Positions 1 through 7,422 are shown, counted from the stretch's first letter. The stretch: DNA of 13,957 bases from CAYJLC01 sp964370735 (GCA_964370735.1 CAYJLC010000051.1:1-13957), one strand, 5' to 3'. Numbers and translations: made by a program. The notes: a model not told the origin generated them from the letters alone.

Positions 1-629
1 GTGAATAAATCAAAATAGAATGATAATACAGCTGGCAAACCGATTTGGAATATCGGCGGAAGCCACGCAACACTAGCAGTTATTGCTGCAAGTGCTTGCA
101 TTAGTAGGGTTGAAATAATCAAACCTGCGAAGATGTTACCGAAATGACGGAACGCCATTGATACTGGAGTTGATAACTCGCCCAGTAAATTAATCGGCAA
201 TAGGACAGGCGTAGGTTCACAAAAACCTTTAAGCCTTTTGCCAAGACCATTTGTTTTAATACCCATGTATTGGATAATGAGGAATGTCATTATTGCCCAA
301 GCACCAGTGGTATTAAGGTCAGCCGTTGGTGGTCGCATAGTAATTAAGCTTGATAAGCTTGAAAAAAGCGAAAGTAAAAATAACGAGCCAATATATGGCA
401 CGAATTTTTCCTTGCCTTTACCCATGCTATTTTCAACAAGTCCATAGAAAAACATTACAAGCTTTTCAGCTAAAACCTGTTTTCCTCTTGGAACTTTTTC
501 AAGTCTGCTAGTAAGGAATGCGCATAAGCAGATAATGAAAATCATTACAAGCCAAGTGTTGACCATAGTCTCGGTAATAGGAAGTCCACCCAAAATAGGT
601 ATTTCCGCGTAAACTTTTATACCTTCCAA
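1..629 (-). CDS. atpB: F-type ATP synthase subunit a (AtpB), partial, 3' end outside window
   Basis: This is the membrane proton-channel subunit of the F0 sector of ATP synthase. It forms the half-channels next to the c ring. About 209 residues are visible and the last transmembrane part lies beyond the left edge. The sequence shows the family pattern LLGELSTPVSMAFRHFGNIFAG, in which Arg161 (codon at 147-149) matches the essential arginine that faces the c-ring carboxylate. It is followed by GLPAVLSFYFDLFT near the edge. I chose the TTG at 629-627 because GGAGGG lies 6 nt upstream (636-641) and the reading begins MEGIKVYAEIPILGG. The gene follows atpI after a 17-nt gap that holds this ribosome binding site, so it belongs to the same operon. 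The other atp genes would lie left of the window. Whether the enzyme uses protons or sodium cannot be judged from this subunit alone. Confidence 0.95.
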   Translation of the reverse strand, partial: MEGIKVYAEIPILGGLPITETMVNTWLVMIFIICLCAFLTSRLEKVPRGKQVLAEKLVMFFYGLVENSMGKGKEKFVPYIGSLFLLSLFSSLSSLITMRPPTADLNTTGAWAIMTFLIIQYMGIKTNGLGKRLKGFCEPTPVLLPINLLGELSTPVSMAFRHFGNIFAGLIISTLLMQALAAITASVAWLPPIFQIGLPAVLSFYFDLF

Positions 630-646
630 AAATTTCCCTCCTTCTT

Positions 647-1027
647 TTAATTATCTTTATTGTAAAATCCTAAAGACGCACCTAAAACAAGGGTTATCTT
701 TGGAAAAAATAAAGGCAAAACAACAGCAAATGTGTTAATTTCAGGAATCATAAGCGTATAATAAATTATAGCCCCTAAAACAACAAATCGCAAAATATAA
801 GAACCTGTCATATAAGCATTCGCCTGTCTTTCGCCCTTTGTTAGGGCGATATAAAGCGATGCACCAATCATTATATAATTAACAAGAGAATAGACTGTTC
901 CAAAAAGAATGCAAAGTGCTATATTTATAGTATAAAACCCGAAAATCGCAAATCCAATAAAAGCCAAAACTGCCATTATAGTGCATGGTAAAATCAGCTT
1001 TTTTGTTTCTTTAAAAACAATATCCAA
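647..1027 (-). CDS. atpI: ATP synthase subunit I family protein (AtpI)
   Basis: A 126-residue membrane protein with about four hydrophobic segments, near residues 13-31, 35-59, 72-93 and 96-118. Size, topology and position directly before atpB fit the AtpI family. Members of that family assist assembly of the c ring and are not part of the finished enzyme; that role is family knowledge, not visible here. The start is TTG at 1027-1025, two bases after the atpZ stop codon. An AAAGGA ribosome binding site lies inside the end of the spacer and atpZ region, at a rather long spacing of about 11 nt, so translation may be coupled to atpZ. No ATG gives a better-placed start: the next in-frame Met would remove most of the first membrane segment. 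Sequence conservation in this family is low, so the call leans on context. Confidence 0.85.
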   Translation of the reverse strand: MDIVFKETKKLILPCTIMAVLAFIGFAIFGFYTINIALCILFGTVYSLVNYIMIGASLYIALTKGERQANAYMTGSYILRFVVLGAIIYYTLMIPEINTFAVVLPLFFPKITLVLGASLGFYNKDN

Positions 1028-1029
1028 GT

Positions 1030-1227
1030 TTATTTTTTTCCTTTCAAAAATACAGCCTTATAAAACATATAAAAACTAGAAAATAACCCTAAAAATATGC
1101 CTATAAGAACAACATAATCTGGCAATCCAAAATAATCTCTTATATAAATCGAAATGTAGGTAAATACGAGTAAATCAATAATAACAGTGAATCCCATACC
1201 TATAAAAATAGCAACATTTTTGTTCAA
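1030..1227 (-). CDS. atpZ: AtpZ-like small membrane protein of the ATP synthase operon
   Basis: A two-helix membrane protein of 65 residues from the preferred start, or 70 if an upstream TTG at 1242 is used. I prefer the TTG at 1227-1225 because GGAGGG (1232-1237) lies 4 nt before it, and that motif would be inside the coding region of the longer form. The first hydrophobic segment (NVAIFIGMGFTVIIDLLVFTYISIYI) and the second (VVLIGIFLGLFSSFYMFYKAVFL) are separated by a short GLPDYV loop, the usual shape of AtpZ/AtpI family proteins at the head of atp operons. AtpZ has been linked with AtpI to magnesium or calcium handling and to enzyme assembly; nothing in this sequence decides between these. 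It is the first gene after the promoter at 1278-1306. Confidence 0.8.
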   Translation of the reverse strand: MNKNVAIFIGMGFTVIIDLLVFTYISIYIRDYFGLPDYVVLIGIFLGLFSSFYMFYKAVFLKGKK

Positions 1228-1277
1228 AACACCCTCCAACAATCGATAAATATAAAATTTCTTTTAACGCTAGTTTA

Positions 1278-1306
1278 ATTATAACACTATTTACATTTTG
1301 TTTCAA
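1278..1306 (-). promoter_or_regulatory. Sigma-A type promoter of the atpZ-atpI-atpB operon
   Basis: On the minus strand TTGAAA (1306-1301) and TATAAT (1283-1278) are separated by exactly 17 bp, and TGT precedes the -10 box (extended -10). The match to the housekeeping consensus is near perfect. It lies about 50 bp before the atpZ start and just beyond the end of the carboxypeptidase gene. Confidence 0.85.
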
Positions 1307-1346
1307 GGTTATTTTTACACAAACGTTTTAATTGTAAATATGCACA

Positions 1347-2477
1347 TTAACCCTCTCTAAACATAAACACATTTTGTATTAATTTACCAATAATATTAAC
1401 AAAATTATCTTTATCAACATTTTCCTCTGCTACAATGTCAACAATCAAGCTATCACGATTATTTATAAAAAATGTCACTTTGCCCAAAACGTCACCTTTG
1501 CTTATAGGTGCAATTGCACTATCAGAAATATCAACTTCGTATGAAATTTCAGCATTTTTATCAATTAGCACTCCATCCGTTTTTAAAATGTTCACAGAAA
1601 CAAAGTCCTCTTTTCCATTTTTTACTGGAATTTTCGGCAATGTTTCAGAAATTTCAGGATAATATGTTCTAAAATTTGCAAATGCATAGTCTAGCATCTC
1701 TGCTGCATCTGCATTTCTAAGGTCAGAACTCGGTGCACCCATCACAACTGCAATAAACTGTTCACCTGAGCGTATTGCCGATGCCGAAATGCAATATAGA
1801 GCGCCTCCAGTATACCCTGTTTTTAGTCCAACTGTTCCATCATAGGTTTTTAATAACTTATTCGTGTTTGAAAGACCAAATTCACCACCTCGAATTGTGT
1901 CCATCCAAATCGTTGTATAATCATACACTTTTTCGTACTTCAAGACTTCCGAAGACATAATCGCAATATCGCGCGCACTCGTTAAATGCCCTTCTTCAGG
2001 AAGTCCGTTTGCATTTTTAAAAACAGTATTCGTCATACCAAGTTCGCGTGCTTTTTCATTCATCATACTTACAAAAACATCGTTCGAACCTGCAATAAAC
2101 TCACCAATTGCAACAGATGCATCATTCGCCGACGAAACAACTATCGATTTTAAAAGCTCATCTACGGTAATCTTCTCCCCTACTTCAAGGTATACTTGCG
2201 ACCCACCCTGCGACGATGCAAGTTCGCTCACAGTTACAATATCGTCAAGCGAAATTTTACCACTTTCAATCGCCTCAAATGCAAGTAGCATAGTCATTAT
2301 TTTTGTAACAGAAGCAGGTTCACGAACCTCGTCTGCATTTTTTTCAAAAATAATATTCCCTGACATATCAGTCAAAATCGCCGACGGAGAATTTATTTCA
2401 ATCACTGAATTTCCCTCGGCAAAAGTACAGCTCATAAAAAATACACACCCACATATAAATAGTATCATTTTTTTCAT
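1347..2477 (-). CDS. Secreted D-alanyl-D-alanine carboxypeptidase (PBP5-type, peptidase S11)
   Basis: A low-molecular-weight penicillin-binding protein of 376 residues that trims the terminal D-Ala from peptidoglycan stem peptides. The catalytic motifs are all present: SVTK at residues 56-59 with the acylating serine S56, SAN at 116-118, and KTG at 219-221. The N-terminus is a signal peptide, MKK followed by a hydrophobic stretch to about residue 20. After the peptidase domain comes a PBP5-like C-terminal beta domain (about 275-355) and a final segment (DNFVNIIGKLIQNVFMF) that could be the amphipathic membrane anchor. I start at the ATG at 2477-2475 because GGAGG (2486-2490) lies 8 nt upstream and the signal peptide then begins normally. 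An in-frame ATG at 2537 would add 20 residues. The paralog (DacA, DacB or DacF) cannot be assigned without phylogeny. The gene is transcribed divergently from mtaB. Confidence 0.93.
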   Translation of the reverse strand: MKKMILFICGCVFFMSCTFAEGNSVIEINSPSAILTDMSGNIIFEKNADEVREPASVTKIMTMLLAFEAIESGKISLDDIVTVSELASSQGGSQVYLEVGEKITVDELLKSIVVSSANDASVAIGEFIAGSNDVFVSMMNEKARELGMTNTVFKNANGLPEEGHLTSARDIAIMSSEVLKYEKVYDYTTIWMDTIRGGEFGLSNTNKLLKTYDGTVGLKTGYTGGALYCISASAIRSGEQFIAVVMGAPSSDLRNADAAEMLDYAFANFRTYYPEISETLPKIPVKNGKEDFVSVNILKTDGVLIDKNAEISYEVDISDSAIAPISKGDVLGKVTFFINNRDSLIVDIVAEENVDKDNFVNIIGKLIQNVFMFREG

Positions 2478-2540
2478 AGTAATTTCCTCCTTTACTTGTA
2501 AAAAATATATGAATAATAATAGTTTTTTATGCGACATATA

Positions 2541-2569
2541 TTGTATTTTTCGAAAAAATCATATATAAT
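2541..2569 (+). promoter_or_regulatory. Sigma-A type promoter of mtaB
   Basis: TTGTAT (2541-2546) and TATAAT (2564-2569) are separated by 17 bp. The start codon follows 27 bp after the -10 box, with AGGAG at 2587-2591, 5 nt before the ATG. No equally clear promoter is visible for the divergent carboxypeptidase gene. Confidence 0.75.
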
Positions 2570-2596
2570 CATTAGAGATAAACAAAAGGAGAAACT

Positions 2597-3874
2597 ATGA
2601 AATTTTCATTTTACACATTAGGGTGCAAGGTAAATCAATATGAAACAAATGCACTAAAAGAAATTGTTCTTGAAAAAGGACATCAAATAACCGATGATAA
2701 TGCCGATGCGCTAGTAATAAATACTTGTACTGTAACTGCTGTTTCGGACAAGAAAAATATAAAATTAATAAAAAAACTAAAAAAAGAAAATCCCGACGCA
2801 ATAATTGCAGTTTGTGGTTGTTTCGCTGAAATTTCACCAGAAAAAGCAACTTCACTCGATGTAGACATCGTGTGTGGCACAAAAAAACGTTCCGATGTAA
2901 TTGCAATGTGTGAACAAAGTTTTGAAACTTCGGAGAAATTTTTGACTTCTGAAAAGAATGAAGGGAGATTTTCATTCGAAGTTTTACCAGTGTCTGTACA
3001 CAGTGAAAAGACACGCGGTTTGGTGAAAGTGCAAGATGGATGCGATAATTTTTGTGCATATTGCATAATTCCCTACGCTAGAGGCCGTAGTCGCTCAATG
3101 CCAATGGACGAGGTAATTCACCAAGTGGAAACCTTATCTAAAAATAACGTATTAGAAGTGGTTGTAACAGGCATTGAAATAGCTTCATACGGTAAAGATA
3201 TAGGCGAAAATCTATTGAATTTACTAAAAACACTATGCGAAAAGTTTCCAAATATGCGTTTTAGATTAGGTTCTTTAGAGCCTCGTGTCGTTACGCGTAG
3301 TTTTTGTGAAACCTTGTCTAAATTCGAAAATTTAAACCCTCATTTCCACTTATCTCTACAAAGTGGTTGCGATGAAATTCTTCGAAAAATGAACAGAAAA
3401 TATACAACAGACGATTTTTACAATGTATGCGTATTATTACGCGAATTCTTCGAAAATCCATCAATTACCACCGATTTAATAGTAGGTTTTCCAGAAGAAA
3501 CCGATGAAAACTTCGAAAACACGCTTGCTTTCATCGAAAAATGCAAATTTTCTTCTATGCATATTTTCCCTTATTCTATAAGAGAAGGGACAAAAGCGTC
3601 TACGATGACAGCTCAAATTGACACAAATATCAAAAATGAACGTGCAAAACGTGCAACAGCATTAGCAACAAAGCTAGAACACGAGTTTTTAACGTCATAT
3701 ATCGGAAAAAATCTCGAAATAATAGTCGAGACAATCAAAAATGATACAATAACAGGTCACACCAAATACCATTTTACCGTAAACTGCAAAAATAATGGTT
3801 ATAATAAGGGTGAAAAAATCACTTTAACAGCCGATGAATTGATTGATAATAATTTAATTTCCAAATATTGGTAA
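2597..3874 (+). CDS. mtaB: tRNA t6A37 methylthiotransferase MtaB (radical SAM)
   Basis: A radical SAM enzyme that converts N6-threonylcarbamoyladenosine at tRNA position 37 to its 2-methylthio form (ms2t6A), which supports accurate decoding of ANN codons. The protein has 425 residues. The N-terminal methylthiotransferase domain begins FYTLGCKVNQYET and has the three cluster cysteines C10, C44 and C75. The radical SAM cluster is CDNFCAYC at residues 149-156 (C149, C153, C156), followed by IIPYARGRSRS. The family motif TGIEIASYG lies further on, then RLGSLEP and HLSLQSGCDEIL, and the last roughly 60 residues fit a TRAM RNA-binding domain. The VNQYE motif and the missing insertions favour MtaB over MiaB or RimO. 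It stands alone between the divergent carboxypeptidase gene and the selD operon. Confidence 0.95.
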   Translation: MKFSFYTLGCKVNQYETNALKEIVLEKGHQITDDNADALVINTCTVTAVSDKKNIKLIKKLKKENPDAIIAVCGCFAEISPEKATSLDVDIVCGTKKRSDVIAMCEQSFETSEKFLTSEKNEGRFSFEVLPVSVHSEKTRGLVKVQDGCDNFCAYCIIPYARGRSRSMPMDEVIHQVETLSKNNVLEVVVTGIEIASYGKDIGENLLNLLKTLCEKFPNMRFRLGSLEPRVVTRSFCETLSKFENLNPHFHLSLQSGCDEILRKMNRKYTTDDFYNVCVLLREFFENPSITTDLIVGFPEETDENFENTLAFIEKCKFSSMHIFPYSIREGTKASTMTAQIDTNIKNERAKRATALATKLEHEFLTSYIGKNLEIIVETIKNDTITGHTKYHFTVNCKNNGYNKGEKITLTADELIDNNLISKYW

Positions 3875-3902
3875 TTAATATTTACCATTTTTTCAAATTT
3901 TG

Positions 3903-3924
3903 TTAATAAATTATTAATAAATTA
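3903..3924 (+). repeat. Tandem 11-bp direct repeat
   Basis: The unit TTAATAAATTA occurs twice head to tail (3903-3913 and 3914-3924), just before a TGTTATACT stretch that resembles an extended -10 box (TATACT at 3929-3934). No matching -35 box lies 16-18 bp upstream. The region is very AT-rich, so chance is possible. Confidence 0.5.
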
Positions 3925-3972
3925 TTGTTATACTTAAGTTGCTAAATAACTCATAAATAATTTCCCCTTATT

Positions 3973-4001
3973 AAAACGTCTGCTTGTCACAGACGTTTTT
4001 T
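3973..4001 (+). terminator. Intrinsic terminator downstream of mtaB
   Basis: A 10-bp perfect stem, AAAACGTCTG (3973-3982) with CAGACGTTTT (3990-3999), closes a 7-nt loop, and the T run ends at 4001. It lies about 100 nt after the mtaB stop and about 20 nt before the selD -35 box, so it separates the two transcription units. Confidence 0.85.
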
Positions 4002-4020
4002 CCATTTCTAGGCATACATC

Positions 4021-4049
4021 TTGAAATTTTCTGCTTTTTCTGTTATAAT
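4021..4049 (+). promoter_or_regulatory. Sigma-A type promoter of the selD operon
   Basis: TTGAAA (4021-4026), a 17-bp spacer ending in TGT, and TATAAT (4044-4049). It has the same layout as the atpZ and response-regulator promoters. A ribosome binding site AGGAGG (4069-4074) follows, 4 nt before the selD ATG. Confidence 0.88.
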
Positions 4050-4078
4050 ATTAACGGAAAAAAATTTTAGGAGGAAAT

Positions 4079-5110
4079 ATGGAAGATATTTCAATTTTAT
4101 CAGCGTGTACAAGTGGAGGTTGTGGTGCAAAAATCGGACCTGACACTCTTAAAGGAATATTAAATGAACTGCCAAAATACGGCTGTGAGCAACTTTTGGT
4201 GGGATACGAGTCATCTGATGATGCTGCTGTGTATCAAATGGATGAGGAAAATTGTATTATTTCAACAGTAGATTTCTTCTCACCGATTGTCAACAATGCT
4301 TATGATTTTGGTCAAATTGCTGCGGCTAATGCACTAAGTGACATATATGCAATGGGTGGCAAGGTACTTTTCGGGCTTAATATCGTTTGTTTTCCAGAAA
4401 AATTGCCAAAAGAAATGCTAAAAGATATATTAAAAGGTGGTTTAGACAAAATGACTGAAGCTGGTGGATACATCGCTGGTGGTCACTCTATTTTCGATAT
4501 GGAACCAAAATACGGTATTTCGGTTACAGGAACTGCAAAAAAGGATAAAATACTAAGAAATGATACCCCAAAAGTTTCGCATAGTCTAATTTTAACAAAG
4601 AAACTTGGAGTGGGAATAACAATGTCTGCATATAGAAATGGCGTTTGTGACGACGATGCTTTTAACGAAGCTGTAAACGGAATGAAGCACTTAAATCGCT
4701 ATGCATCTGAAAAAATGCAAAAATATAATGTTAGCGCATGCACAGATGTTACTGGCTTTGGTCTTTTATCTCATCTTTTGGAAATGTGTAGCGACACTGT
4801 TAGTGCAAATATTTTCATAAATGACCTTCCAATCATTGAAAAGGCATTAACTTACGCAAAAGATGGTTATATCACGTCTGCTGGTGCTAGAAATCGCAGA
4901 AATTTTGACAATTTCGGCAGTACAAACGGTCTTTTACCTGAAATCGCCGAGATTTTATTTGACCCACAAACCTCCGGTGGACTGCTTATTTGTGTCGACA
5001 CAAATGATGCAAATAACTTATTAAAAGATTTGCAAGATACCGACCCAAATGCCAGAATAATCGGCAATATCGTTGAAAAATCAGATAAAATCGTGAATTT
5101 CATCGTATAA
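4079..5110 (+). CDS. selD: Selenide, water dikinase SelD (selenophosphate synthetase)
   Basis: Makes selenophosphate from selenide and ATP, the selenium donor for all known biological selenium insertion. The protein has 343 residues with an AIRS-type fold. The N-terminal loop SGGCGAK carries C15 and K18, which line up with the catalytic Cys17 and Lys20 of the E. coli enzyme. The position of the second, non-essential E. coli cysteine is alanine here (A17). The active-site residue is an ordinary TGT cysteine with no in-frame TGA, so this SelD is not itself a selenoprotein. Further family motifs are SSDDAAVY, ANALSDIYAMGGK, GGHSIFDMEPKYG, DVTGFGLLSH and DPQTSGG. It opens an operon with yqeC, whose ATG follows 3 nt after the selD stop. 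This company points to use in molybdenum hydroxylase maturation; selenoprotein synthesis elsewhere in the genome cannot be excluded. Confidence 0.96.
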   Translation: MEDISILSACTSGGCGAKIGPDTLKGILNELPKYGCEQLLVGYESSDDAAVYQMDEENCIISTVDFFSPIVNNAYDFGQIAAANALSDIYAMGGKVLFGLNIVCFPEKLPKEMLKDILKGGLDKMTEAGGYIAGGHSIFDMEPKYGISVTGTAKKDKILRNDTPKVSHSLILTKKLGVGITMSAYRNGVCDDDAFNEAVNGMKHLNRYASEKMQKYNVSACTDVTGFGLLSHLLEMCSDTVSANIFINDLPIIEKALTYAKDGYITSAGARNRRNFDNFGSTNGLLPEIAEILFDPQTSGGLLICVDTNDANNLLKDLQDTDPNARIIGNIVEKSDKIVNFIV

Positions 5111-5113
5111 ATC

Positions 5114-5815
5114 ATGGAAAATTTAACTGAATTTATAAATTTTGATAGTAAATCTATTATTTCTGTTATTGGCTGTGGTGGAAAAACTTCTTTGATAAAC
5201 AGCCTTGCACATAATTTTTATGACAAAAAAGTTCTCATTACCACTACAACTAAAATTTTTCCACCAGAAAATGTAAAATTAATTACAGATTTTAAAGAAA
5301 TGGTCAATATAATCCCTGAAAACAGTATATATTGTTTTGGTTTTAAAGATATTTCAACTGGAAAACTTCATGGGTTATCAACCAGCGAATTAGACCAAAT
5401 TACAGATAAATTTGATGTAATTTTAATCGAAGCTGACGGCTCAAAAAGTCTGCCATTTAAAGGCTATCACGAAACAGAACCTGTAATTTTCGATAAGACT
5501 ACTCATACATTTTGTGTGATTTCAGTTAACGATATCGGCAAAAATGTTAGTTCAGATTTAATTTTGCGTTTAGATGAATTTATAACGCAAACCGATGCAA
5601 AAATTGGCGAAAAAATCTCAGATACGCATGTCATCAAAATGCTTGAAATGATGTCACGAGATGTGAAATCTTGCAAATTTTTGTTTATAAACAACCCTAC
5701 CATAAAAGAAAATCAGATTTTTGATTTATGCAAAAAAGTTAATAAATATCTTGAATTTGAAGAAATATTTTATGGTTTTGCTCAAAAAAATGAATGGAAA
5801 TTATATAATGAATAA
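5114..5815 (+). CDS. yqeC: Selenium-dependent molybdenum hydroxylase accessory protein YqeC (P-loop)
   Basis: A 233-residue P-loop protein of the YqeC family, linked by comparative genomics to selenium-dependent molybdenum hydroxylases. Its exact reaction is not established. Visible motifs are the nucleotide-binding loop GCGGKTS (residues 20-26), the TTTTKIF strand after about residue 43, and the family signature EADGSK (106-111) followed by LPFK and HETEPVI. The start is the ATG three bases after the selD stop. No Shine-Dalgarno sequence is visible there, so translation is probably coupled to selD. Its 3' end overlaps the yqeB start by 8 nt. The combination of P-loop and EADGSK suggests a nucleotide-dependent step on a cofactor; this is inference. 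Length is normal for the family and the frame is intact. Confidence 0.88.
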   Translation: MENLTEFINFDSKSIISVIGCGGKTSLINSLAHNFYDKKVLITTTTKIFPPENVKLITDFKEMVNIIPENSIYCFGFKDISTGKLHGLSTSELDQITDKFDVILIEADGSKSLPFKGYHETEPVIFDKTTHTFCVISVNDIGKNVSSDLILRLDEFITQTDAKIGEKISDTHVIKMLEMMSRDVKSCKFLFINNPTIKENQIFDLCKKVNKYLEFEEIFYGFAQKNEWKLYNE

Positions 5816-6611
5816 TATCGTAATAATTCGCAGTGGTGGTGATTTAGCCACTGGCGTAATTCAAAAATTTCATCGCAGTGGCTTCAATGTTCTTGTCTTA
5901 GAAAGCGCTAAACCCACTGCAATTCGAAGAACAGTTGCGCTAAGCGAGGCAGTTTATGATAATGTCGCAAAAGTCGAAGATATGGTGGCAAAAAAGGTTC
6001 ATACTTTAGAAGAAATTCACAACGCTTTTAGCGAAAAATCAATTCCTATACTAGTAGACCCAGAATGCAAAATTCTTCAAGAAATCACACCAATTTGTCT
6101 AATTGATGCCATTTTAGCAAAGAAAAACTTAGGAACTTCTTTAAATATGGCAAATGTCGTAATCGGATTAGGGCCAGGGTTTACTGCTAATTTAGATGTG
6201 GATTGTGTAATTGAAACTATGCGTGGACATGATTTAGGCAGGCTTATTTTAAACGGTTCTGCCCTTCCTAACACTGGAATTCCAGGTGAAATAGGTGGCA
6301 AGTCTGCTTTACGCGTTATACACGCATCGTGTGATGGTTATATAAAAAATATCGCTAAAATTGGTCAGGTTGTCGATGAAAATGAAATAATTTTCACCAT
6401 AGGCGACACGCCGATGAAATCGCCTTTTAAAGGTCTTGTTCGCGGTCTGATACGCGAAGATATTTTTGTTAGAAAAGGACTGAAAGTTTGCGATATTGAC
6501 CCTAGAATTGATGTCGATTTCAACACTATTTCTGACAAGGCTAGAGCGCTAGGCGGTGCCGCTTTAGAAGCGTATTTTTATGTATCAGAAAGGAAGAAAA
6601 ACGATGGATAA
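5808..6611 (+). CDS. yqeB: Selenium-dependent molybdenum hydroxylase accessory protein YqeB (EF2563 family)
   Basis: A 267-residue protein of the YqeB/EF2563 family, repeatedly found with orphan selD and molybdenum hydroxylases. The N-terminus NIVIIRSGGDLATG followed by LVLESAKPTAIRRTVALSEAV is typical and looks like a Rossmann-type half. The second half (GYIKNIAKIGQVVDENEIIFTIGDTPMKSP) resembles a barrel-sandwich (biotinyl/lipoyl-like) fold. I use the ATG at 5808, which begins exactly at this conserved N-terminus. An in-frame ATG at 5721 would add 29 residues lying inside yqeC. The start overlaps the yqeC stop by 8 nt (ATGAATAA), indicating translational coupling, and the downstream end overlaps xdhC in the same way. 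The biochemical step is unknown; a role in handling the selenium-bearing molybdenum cofactor is inferred from context. Confidence 0.88.
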   Translation: MNNIVIIRSGGDLATGVIQKFHRSGFNVLVLESAKPTAIRRTVALSEAVYDNVAKVEDMVAKKVHTLEEIHNAFSEKSIPILVDPECKILQEITPICLIDAILAKKNLGTSLNMANVVIGLGPGFTANLDVDCVIETMRGHDLGRLILNGSALPNTGIPGEIGGKSALRVIHASCDGYIKNIAKIGQVVDENEIIFTIGDTPMKSPFKGLVRGLIREDIFVRKGLKVCDIDPRIDVDFNTISDKARALGGAALEAYFYVSERKKNDG

Positions 6612-7377
6612 TTTGCTTAATTTTGCGAAAAATGAAGTTGAACAGGGCAAAAAAGTTGCACTTCTCACTGTGACAAAAACAGTCGGAAGCTCACCTTCTA
6701 CCGTTGGACAAATGATTGCAGTCAGCGAAACAGGTGGAACTTCTGGCACAATCGGTGGTGGCGCTAGTGAGTTCAACGCTATCAATTTAGCTTTAAATTC
6801 AATGAAAAATGGCGAAAAAACCTTCAATTTCTCCTATAATCATGCCGAAGTTGGTATGACTTGTGGTGGTGAAATGGAGGGTTTTGGAAACATTTTGGGT
6901 GCCGAAACTCATCTTTACATCTTTGGTGGTGGACATATTGCGCAAAGTTTAGCCAAAATTGCAAAAATTATTGGATTTATGGTAACTGTAATCGAAGATA
7001 GGGAAGAATTTCAATCCGAATTTAGCGAAATGCGCTATATTGTTTCTGATTTTCACGATTTTGATAAAAAAATCACTTTTTCCCCTAATAGTTATGTTGT
7101 AGTTTGTACTCGTGGCCATGCAAAAGATACCGAGGCACTTGAATTTTGTCTTAAATTCGAGCATAAATACATCGGTGTAATTGGAAGTTCGAAAAAAGTT
7201 GCAATTTTGCATCAAAACTTGCTTAAAAAATATGATACTGATAGAATAAATAAAGTTTTCGCCCCAATTGGTCTTGATATTGCAAGCTCAAAACCATCCG
7301 AAATCGCAGTATCTATTTTAGCTGAAATTTTATTAATTAAAAATAACGGAACGCTAAATCACAAAAAAATTAAATAA
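6604..7377 (+). CDS. xdhC: XdhC/CoxI family molybdenum cofactor maturation protein
   Basis: A 257-residue XdhC/CoxI family protein. Characterised members bind the molybdenum cofactor, promote its sulfuration and hand it to xanthine dehydrogenase-type enzymes. The N-terminal XdhC/CoxI domain has GSSPSTVGQMIAV (from residue 28), GTIGGGASE (48-56) and a conserved cysteine in MTCGGEM (C87). The C-terminal Rossmann domain begins LYIFGGGHIA (glycines 108-110) and continues through VIEDREEF, CTRGHAKD and YIGVIGSSKK to APIGLDIASSKPSEIA. The ATG at 6604 is preferred over one at 6580 because AAAGGAAG (6589-6596) lies 7 nt before it. It overlaps the yqeB stop by 8 nt. As the last gene of the selD operon it probably acts on a cofactor receiving selenium instead of sulfur; this is inference from its neighbours. 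Confidence 0.9.
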   Translation: MDNLLNFAKNEVEQGKKVALLTVTKTVGSSPSTVGQMIAVSETGGTSGTIGGGASEFNAINLALNSMKNGEKTFNFSYNHAEVGMTCGGEMEGFGNILGAETHLYIFGGGHIAQSLAKIAKIIGFMVTVIEDREEFQSEFSEMRYIVSDFHDFDKKITFSPNSYVVVCTRGHAKDTEALEFCLKFEHKYIGVIGSSKKVAILHQNLLKKYDTDRINKVFAPIGLDIASSKPSEIAVSILAEILLIKNNGTLNHKKIK

Positions 7378-7381
7378 AAAA

Positions 7382-7418
7382 AATGCGTATTACACCGATT
7401 TTCGATGCAATACGCATT
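7382..7418. terminator. Bidirectional terminator between convergent xdhC and the response regulator
   Basis: A 10-bp perfect stem, AATGCGTATT (7382-7391) with AATACGCATT (7409-7418). On the minus strand it is followed by eight or more T residues, so it is a strong terminator for the two-component operon. On the plus strand the tail is TAATTTTATT, a weaker terminator for xdhC. It sits between the two facing stop codons. Confidence 0.85.
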
Positions 7419-7422
7419 AATT

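Noticed and set aside
238..447. Plus-strand open frame of 69 codons
   Set aside because: It lies wholly antisense to atpB, whose conserved family motifs are read on the minus strand; no ribosome binding site.
2478..2537. Longer N-terminus of the carboxypeptidase from the ATG at 2537
   Set aside because: It places 20 extra residues before a normal signal peptide, and the strong GGAGG lies just before the inner ATG.
2478..2560. Promoter for the carboxypeptidase gene
   Set aside because: A TATTAT is present on the minus strand but no acceptable -35 box lies 16-18 bp upstream, so no call was made.
2595..3066. Two long minus-strand open frames opposite mtaB
   Set aside because: They are antisense shadows of the clearly conserved mtaB frame and give low-complexity proteins with no recognisable features.
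3875..4020. A further small gene between mtaB and selD
   Set aside because: No frame with a ribosome binding site; only an AT-rich stretch, a tandem repeat and the terminator.
4079..4135. Selenocysteine codon in selD
   Set aside because: The active-site codon is TGT (Cys15) and no in-frame TGA occurs before the stop.
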